Below are positions 58,040 to 64,000 of a stretch of 64,000 nt of DNA, piece after piece (the first letter of the stretch is position 1; each line of letters starts with the position of its first letter). Position numbers and translations under genes: made by a program. This stretch comes from Euglena gracilis (taxonomy: Eukaryota > Euglenida > Euglenophyceae > Euglenales), in contig CP154957.1 of NCBI GenBank assembly GCA_039621445.1, forward strand, positions 35,846,762-35,910,761, written 5' to 3'. The notes under the pieces are model-generated. The model ran no database searches, had not been told where the DNA came from, and saw only the letters and a list, made by a program, of their open reading frames with translations.

Positions 58040-58257
58040 GGGGGGGGGGGAGCACACGACCAAAAGTGCCCTAGCACAACCCCGGCGCCGAAGGCGCCGG
58101 GGAGCCAAAAATGGCCTATTTTCGATGGAATGTGCCTGGGCACAGGCCAAAATCCGACCCCCCCCGGGGGGGTAGTGTCTGCCTGGGCAGGCACTCCAGA
58201 CCCCCCTCCCCCCCCCCTTAGATGCCCTCCCCCCCCCGGGGTTGGTAAAAAAAAACA
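58040..58257. mobile_element. Family E element, right part (chimeric)
   Basis: Nearly identical to the middle and right part of 51626-51927: CCAAAAGTGCCCTAGCACAA, CCGGCGCCGAAGGCGCCGG and GGGCAGGCACTCC, ending TTGGTAAAAAAAAACACCCTG-like. The left half is replaced by a CTGTCAGGG repeat. Confidence 0.8.
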
Positions 58258-58302
58258 CCCTGGCGGGCTCCCCCCCCCCGCTCCGCCGGGCCCTGTCCGC
58301 AG

Positions 58303-58502
58303 CTGACCGCCGCCGGGGCCCTCGCACTGTGCAGCCTGAAGGACTGCCCGCTGCTGGAGGACCTCGTGCTGGAGCTGGCGGGCAACCGGCTGGAGGACGT
58401 CGGGGCGAAGCACGTGGCGGAGCTGCGGCTCATCCCGGGCCTCCGCCGCCTCACGCTGGACCTCGGGGGCAACGACATCGGGCCGCAGGGCGCCCAGCCC
58501 AG
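58303..58502 (+). CDS. LRR gene exon with two repeats
   Basis: Acceptor CTGTCCGCAG, phase 0. The frame reads LTAAGALALCSLKDCPLLED, then LVLELAGNRLEDVGAKHVAE, LRLIPGLRRLTLDLGGNDIG and PQGAQP. Donor CCCAG/GCTGCT is of GC type. The two leftover bases join the first base of the next exon in phase. Confidence 0.87.
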
Positions 58503-58655
58503 GCTGCTTTTTGTTGGTCCAAAAGCAAGAAATATTTGCCCCCGCCATTCCGCCCCGCGGAGTCTTCGGACGCCATTTTTCCCCAATTTTCCCAATTTGA
58601 ATCAACCGGCGTCACCCCACTGCGAACCAGCAACGCTCCCCAGCAATCGACACAG

Positions 58656-58748
58656 GGATGTGAGGGGGAGCCTGACGCCGGCGTTGGCCGCCTTCAAGGA
58701 GTGTCCACTGCTGGGGGAGCTTTGTCTGTACCTGCAGGGGAACAAGGT
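58656..58748 (+). CDS. LRR gene exon
   Basis: Acceptor CGACACAG. The frame reads DVRGSLTPALAAFKECPLLG, then ELCLYLQGNKVG. One long-type repeat. A GC dinucleotide (GTGG/GCAACC) is the likely donor, but the 3' end is approximate. Confidence 0.75.
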
Positions 58749-59018
58749 GGGCAACCGACCAGGCCTCAGCCATCACTCATGGCAGCGGCAGCCGCGGCGG
58801 CCAACGGTCCAAATTTGCTCTTTTGCACAGTGGGCCCTGTGAGATGGCATGTGAGGTGACACCTTTTCTGGGGGGGATAGAAAGAGGTCAAACGTGTTTG
58901 ATTTCGACCCATTAAACCCAAACCAAACCACCATCAAGCACCAGGTTTCAGACCCCAAAAAGGCACAACATTGAATTTTCATTTTTTTGTGTGGTTTTTT
59001 CCATTTCTTTTTGTTTTG

Positions 59019-59222
<204 letters not shown>

Positions 59223-59669
59223 CATTTTTCGGGGGCCAATGTTGCCTCCCCCCCCCCTCCAGGGCTGAATGAGAATCCAGAAACAGAGCTGAACAGGAAC
59301 GGAAATCCCCCACAGAGTGGGTCATCTAGCAGGGGAGTATATGGCTGGCCTACCCACCCACCACCCATAAGACGGTGAAGGCAATATTCAGGCCCAGAAT
59401 GAACCAGAAAAGGAAACCCGGAATATTCTGGATTAACCGGAGTGATTTTTCAGCTAAAATTATGTGAAACATTCAAGGACACAATGAAAGGCCAGGCAAA
59501 GTAGGTGGACCACTGGTGCTCATTTACCTATTTTGCCTATTTACCTATTTCTTTGCCCACCCAAAAAAAGCCCAAAGTCTATTCGAAGAGATTTTCACCA
59601 AACTGATCAGATAAATTTTGGAGTATTTCGGAACAACCCTCCCGAATACCGTCCCCACCCTGAGGAGAG

Positions 59670-59739
59670 GTTCTGTTGTGGAGGGGCAGAGGCACTCTTG
59701 GCCTTGCACAAGGCGCCCGAGCTCCACAGCCTGACCCTT
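59670..59739 (+). CDS. LRR gene exon
   Basis: Frame reads CCGGAEALLALHKAPELHSL, then TL. It continues the GNKVG of the previous exon with correct RNI spacing. Possible acceptor GAGGAGAG and GC donor (CTTG/GCCGGG). Boundaries are approximate. Confidence 0.65.
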
Positions 59740-59849
59740 GGCCGGGCGTTGCCATTCTGATGCACTTCTGGGTCTCGCTTCCTGCTCGGGGGTGCCCCAC
59801 CCCGGGGACACTGCCGCAGGCTGCCTGGCCACCGTTGGTCCATTGTGGC

Positions 59850-59888
59850 AACGCTCGCTCACGACCTCCAAGACAATGCCGTCAGCCT
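59850..59888 (+). CDS. Possible small LRR gene exon
   Basis: Frame reads LAHDLQDNAVS. DLQDNAV resembles the DLQNNQMG segment of the exon at 55708-55932 and would fill the slot between ...LHSLTL and ...GAKALALF. It is too short to be sure, and the splice sites are not clear. Confidence 0.35.
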
Positions 59889-60119
59889 TGGTGGTGCACC
59901 GTGCCTGGGAGGCATTTTGGGGGCGGGAATGGGCTTCCTGGTTTGGGTGACGGCAGTCAGCGTCTCAGTGATTCAAAAGGAATCCACTGGGTCGGTTTGG
60001 ATGTCTCGTGGAAACCCATTGAGGCCGCCGGGGTCCAAATAGCAGGGCACCCCTGGCAGGCCGGCTGGAGTGTCCAAGTAGGGCTCTTTCCTGAACAGAA
60101 TTGCTCACACACACAAATC

Positions 60120-60757
60120 TGGGTCAAAAGTGGCCAAAAGTGGCCATTTTTTGGCCATTGTTTTTGGGGGGGATTTTGGGGTCTTTGTGGAGGGGGGGGT
60201 CAGACACTCATTTTTTTTCAAAACTCTGTTTTGCAGGTCAATGCTTGGACAGTTGTCCAACTTCAGCCCAGCCCAGCTCAGGTTACAGCAGGGGGGGGGG
60301 GAACGAAAATGCGTTTTTTTTTGTGTTTTTCAATTTTGGCAAAGTTTCTTTTTTTGCCTTTTTTTCCTGTTTTTGTGTTTTTTCCCCGGCGATTTTTGGG
60401 TTCTGATGGGGAATTTTTTTGACTTTGAAAAATTCTTTGTTTTGCCCTCGATTTTCCCCCGAGACCTAAATTTTTTTCAATTTTTTGTCATTTTTGCATT
60501 TTTGGGTACACAAAATGCTTATTTTTATGCAAAATGAAAATTTCTGAGTGGAAAAGCAAACATCCCGGGGGAGCTCCTAAAGGATTTTGCATGCAATTCT
60601 CTTTTTTGTGTGTTTTTTTGTGTCGCGTTCTTTTGAGGGTCCATGTTGCGTTCCCCCCGGTAGCAGCCCAGGTACAACCCCTCTGGGGGCTGGGGGGGGG
60701 GGTCAGCCCAAAAAATTAGACCGAGCCCAGCAACCCCCCAGGGTCTTCAAAGAAATG
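60120..60757. mobile_element. Family B relative with a nested G-run element
   Basis: TTTTCAAAACTCTGTTTTGCA, then GGTCAATGC...CCAGCCCAGCTCAGG, matches the interior of 55140-55590. The end TCTTCAAAGAAATGTATG (60740-60757) is a family B terminus. Between 60292 and 60656 sits another copy of the 5786-6222 family (GAGCTCCTAAAGGATTTTGC). Confidence 0.6.
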
Positions 60758-60774
60758 TATGATGTGTGTGTGTC

Positions 60775-61065
60775 TATATATATATATATATATGAATATG
60801 TATATCTGTATATATATATATATATGAATATGTATATCTGTATGTATGTATGCATTCATGCATGTATGTATGTATGTATGTATGTATGTATGTATGTATG
60901 TATGTATGTATGTATGTATGTATGTATGTATGTATGTATGTATGTATGTATGTATGTATGTATGTATGTGTGTGTGTATGTATGTATGTGTACACATATA
61001 CATGCATGCATACATACATGCATAAATACCCCCCAATCTGTGGCCAGTTTTTTTACCAATCAGAG
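60775..61065. repeat. Repeat R1, copy b (inverse of 8151-8395)
   Basis: (AT)n, CAGATATACATAT inverse words, (ATGT)n, TGTGTACACATATACATGCA, then the inverse of CTCTGATTGGTAAAAAAACT. The unique 90 bases are nearly identical to copy a. Confidence 0.85.
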
Positions 61066-62030
61066 TCCCCCTCTTGTCTTACGGCATATCCCTGAACTAA
61101 AAAAACCAGCTGGCAGCACCGCAGCTGAGAACACAAAAAAGGGGGTGGATCTCATTTTTTTTCCATGAGAAATGAAGCTGAAAATATGTTTCTTTGTTTG
61201 CGCAACTGCGCAAAGAACCCCCAAAAAGCTCTACTGCAAGAAGACCGCCTGAGAGAAAAAGAAAACAAAAGGAAAAGAAAAAAAGAAAAAGAAAAGAAAA
61301 CCGAAAACGTCGCTGTTTGACGTTCTGTTTGGGTGCACAATTTCTTCCAAATCTCAGGCCAGCCGTGGAGCCACCGGAAGATCAAAATGCTATTAGAAAG
61401 TCTTTACAATAAAAACTGCTGGAGCCCAGAGGTGGGTAGGGTGAGGTGCGGTCCAACCCCCCCCCCCCCCGCAACCCACATGAAAAATACCCTGGATCCC
61501 AAAGAGAGATAAAAATGGCACCTCAACTCGGAATTAGCTCCTCCCAGACTCGGAATCAAAAGGCAAAAAATACACCTCCCCCCTTGTCAAACAACACTTT
61601 TTGGACATTTTCGAGCATTTTCTTTTAAAAAAAATTATCGGCAGGACCCAGGAAAAGGAGGCTGGCCAGTGGACCAGTAGCACCCCCACCCCCCGGCCCC
61701 CGGGGGGCTACTGCGGCTGGGCTGGGCCAAGATCGGGCCTGGCTACAGCAGCCCCCCCCCGTCTGCAAAACCTTAAAGAGATGTGTGATGGCCATTTGGT
61801 TTTTTTGTCCTTTTTTGGCATTTTTTTGGCGATCCCTAATGTTCGTTCCCGACTTGGGGGGATCCCTGAAACAGCTTATGTTCGTCTCCGACCAGGGGGA
61901 CCAACAGAGATGATGTTTTGCAGCCCAAACATTGAATTTAAAAGCCAGCACCTTGAACGAAAAAAAAACCATTTTTAAAAGAATTTTTGCTAAAAGACAA
62001 AACGCCAGGCTGCCCATTCATTGCCCCCAG

Positions 62031-63218
62031 GCAGGCACCTATGCCGACCGCGGCCGACCGCGGGTTTCAGGACTGTCATAGGTGGGGTGCCGACCGCAGC
62101 CGACCGCAGCCGACCGCGCAACTTTTTTCTAATTGATGTCAATTTTTCAGTGAGAATCACGAATTAGGCTCATTTTTATCCCAGATGTTGAGATTTTTCT
62201 AGCTCATCTGGCTCATGTTGTCACTTTTGGCCACTTTTGGCCACTTTTGGCCATTTTTGGTCGCTTTTGTCCCCTTTTGGCCCATTTGTCACCACAATTC
62301 ACCCATTTTGACCTATTTTGACAATTTTTGGACATCTTTTGCCCACATCTTGTAATTTTGGGTCATTTTGTCCTGCTCTTGGGCCATTTTGGGCCATTTT
62401 GGGCCATTTTTGACCATTTAAAGCCATTTTCGACCTTTTCTTTTGTTATTTTTGCCCATTTTTTGGTCTCTCTTTGGTCCAATTTGACCATTTTGAGCAT
62501 TTTGCGCCAGTTTGTTTCCAAAAGTGAACAAAAGCTGCTAAAGTGACCCAAATTGGCCAAAAGCAGCATTATTTCCTGCCCTTTGCTTTCTTTTGGTCAC
62601 TTTTGTTGCTTTTGCCCACTTTTTGCTGTGCTTTGGCTGCTTTTGGCCAGCTTTTGCTTTGCTTTGCTTTGACCTCTTTTGACCACTTTTGGCCTCTTTA
62701 ACCCACTTTTGACCACTTTTCTCTGCTTTTGCCATTTTTACCCACTTCTGGCCACTTTCAGGCCACTTTAAACGTCTTTTTGTTGCTTTTGACATCAAGA
62801 TCAGTCAAACGTGACCTAAAAATGGCCTAAAAGTGGCAAAAAATGGTTAAAATGGCCAAAAGTTCCAAAAGCAGGCAAAAATAACAAAAAAAATGCCCTA
62901 AGTGGTCCAAAAAAGCCAAAAATGGCCAAAATGACCGGCAAAGGCAGCAAAAATCGACCAAAAGTTGGCAACAGTGGCCAAAAGCAGCCCAAAAGCATCA
63001 AAAAACTGGCCAAAAGCAGCGAAAAGTGGCCAAAAGTCGGCAACAGTGGATTGTGTGATTGTGATATATGCTCATTTTTTGTTGGCCTGCCCCCCACCCA
63101 CAGCCAACTACTTTGCCGACCGCAGCCGACCGCAGCCGACCGCGGCCGACCGCAGCCGACCGCGGCCGACCGCAGCCGACCGCGGGCTAAAATTTGGAAT
63201 CTGTCATAGGTGCTTGCC
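62031..63218. mobile_element. Possible 1.2-kb inverted-repeat element with CGACCGC minisatellites
   Basis: GGCAGGCACCTATG near the left and CATAGGTGCTTGCC at the right are inverse. (GCCGACCGCA)n lies near both ends (62040-62120, 63115-63185). The left half is TTTTGGCC-type, the right half GGCCAAAA-type, so the halves are loosely inverse to each other, with the centre near 62818. CCCCAG occurs on both sides. Confidence 0.55.
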
Positions 63219-63504
63219 CCCAGGGAGAGAGTTTGCCTCACCATCCAGCAAGCCCTATTTTGGTATTGCCACTGGGGCCCAGAAGCTGTCACCTTGGCAG
63301 TCGCTATCCAGCGGTCCATTGTACCGACAGTGTCATTGCTGCGTTGCTGTCAGCCACGCCACAATTCAACGATTAAATCCGCAACCACGCAACCTCGTGA
63401 GTCTCAAAAAAAAAATCCACAATATCCGGTATTGATAGCTCGTTTGACCCCCCCCAGCGCCACAGAGCCACCAGGGGGGGACATGTGTGGGGCCTTCGCG
63501 CCGG

Positions 63505-63599
63505 GCAGGCTGGGCCACCAAGGGCCGGGGATGACGGCGCAAAGGCCCTCGCCCTCTTCCAGAACTCCGCGGCGCTGCGCACGCTCCACCTGTGCATCG
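63505..63599 (+). CDS. LRR gene exon
   Basis: Frame reads GPGDDGAKALALFQNSAALR, then TLHLCI. This is a typical RNI repeat half. Likely GC donor (ATCG/GCCAGG). The next recognised piece is at 63975. The 5' boundary is approximate. Confidence 0.7.
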
Positions 63600-63974
63600 G
63601 CCAGGGCGGTCCACGAGGGAAGTTTTTTTTTCTTCAGGGCCGCCCCTTGAGGGCCGCCCAAGGACGCCAAGGGCTGAACTGGGGCTTGGTTGGGGTCGAA
63701 AAAGATCGAAACCCCACATTTTTTGGCATATTGGGGTGGAGGGGCGATGGTCCAGGGATGCCAGAACTCACTGTTTTCCCCGAAGTCGACCCGCCTTTGC
63801 CCAAATACGGCCGTTTTTTTCCCGGTCTGGACAGGACATCCAATGCCAAAAAAGCAAACAAACAAAAAGACAAAAAAGACAAAAAAGCAAAACATGCAAA
63901 ACAAACAAAAAACAAACAAAACCCCAAAAAAGAAAAAAGGCAAAAAAATATGTTTGAGGACCGCCGTGGCTGCG

Positions 63975-64000
63975 GGTACAACCAGATCTGCTCCGCCGGG
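63975..64000 (+). CDS. LRR gene exon, cut by the window edge
   Basis: The last bases read GYNQICSAG, the start of an RNI repeat (L.L.L.GYNQI...G). The exon continues outside the window. The acceptor is not evident; one or two bases either way are possible. Confidence 0.55.

Overview
This is eukaryotic nuclear DNA. Two protein-coding genes can be supported, both on the + strand, and both are cut into short GC-rich exons by long, repeat-filled introns. The first (about 8.8-42.4 kb) encodes the peroxisomal AAA+ ATPase PEX6. The second (about 47.7 kb to the right edge, incomplete) encodes a leucine-rich-repeat protein of the ribonuclease-inhibitor type. No bacterial-style genes, rRNA or intact tRNA were seen.

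Organism. A microbial eukaryote is most likely. Ten or more intron junctions that preserve the reading frame start with GC rather than GT, and acceptors are mostly AG. Relaxed 5' splice sites (GC and GA beside GT) and introner-type elements are known from dinoflagellates, and the co-oriented genes fit that too, so a dinoflagellate or related protist is my best guess. The interstitial TTAGGG-like runs are not the TTTAGGG expected there, so the assignment stays open.

Layout. 1-8.7 kb: repeat-rich DNA with a few weak candidate exons, several inverted-repeat elements and microsatellites. 8.8-16.8 kb: N-terminal PEX6 exons. 22.1-26.5 kb: first AAA domain (D1), with a degenerate Walker A. 29.5-33.4 kb: second AAA domain (D2), with intact Walker A, Walker B and SRH motifs. 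33.4-39.9 kb: one intron made almost entirely of a 6.2-kb inverted-repeat element with a perfect 8-bp target duplication. 39.9-42.4 kb: C-terminal PEX6 exons and stop codon. 42.4-47.6 kb: intergenic repeats and a tRNA-like sequence. 47.7-64 kb: LRR exons, usually one or two repeats each.

The most striking aspect is the intron content. Many non-autonomous elements with CAGG...CCTG-like ends and 8-bp target duplications (hAT-like by these criteria) sit in the introns. One (51626-51927) interrupts an LRR coding repeat, and its own terminal repeats supply a GC donor and an AG acceptor that keep the frame. Other layers are short dispersed palindromes of two families, a palindromic tandem array, foldback elements whose ends pair a short AT-rich word with a C-run, inverted-repeat elements embedded in microsatellites, and a 1.6-kb tetranucleotide array with a higher-order period near 440 bp.
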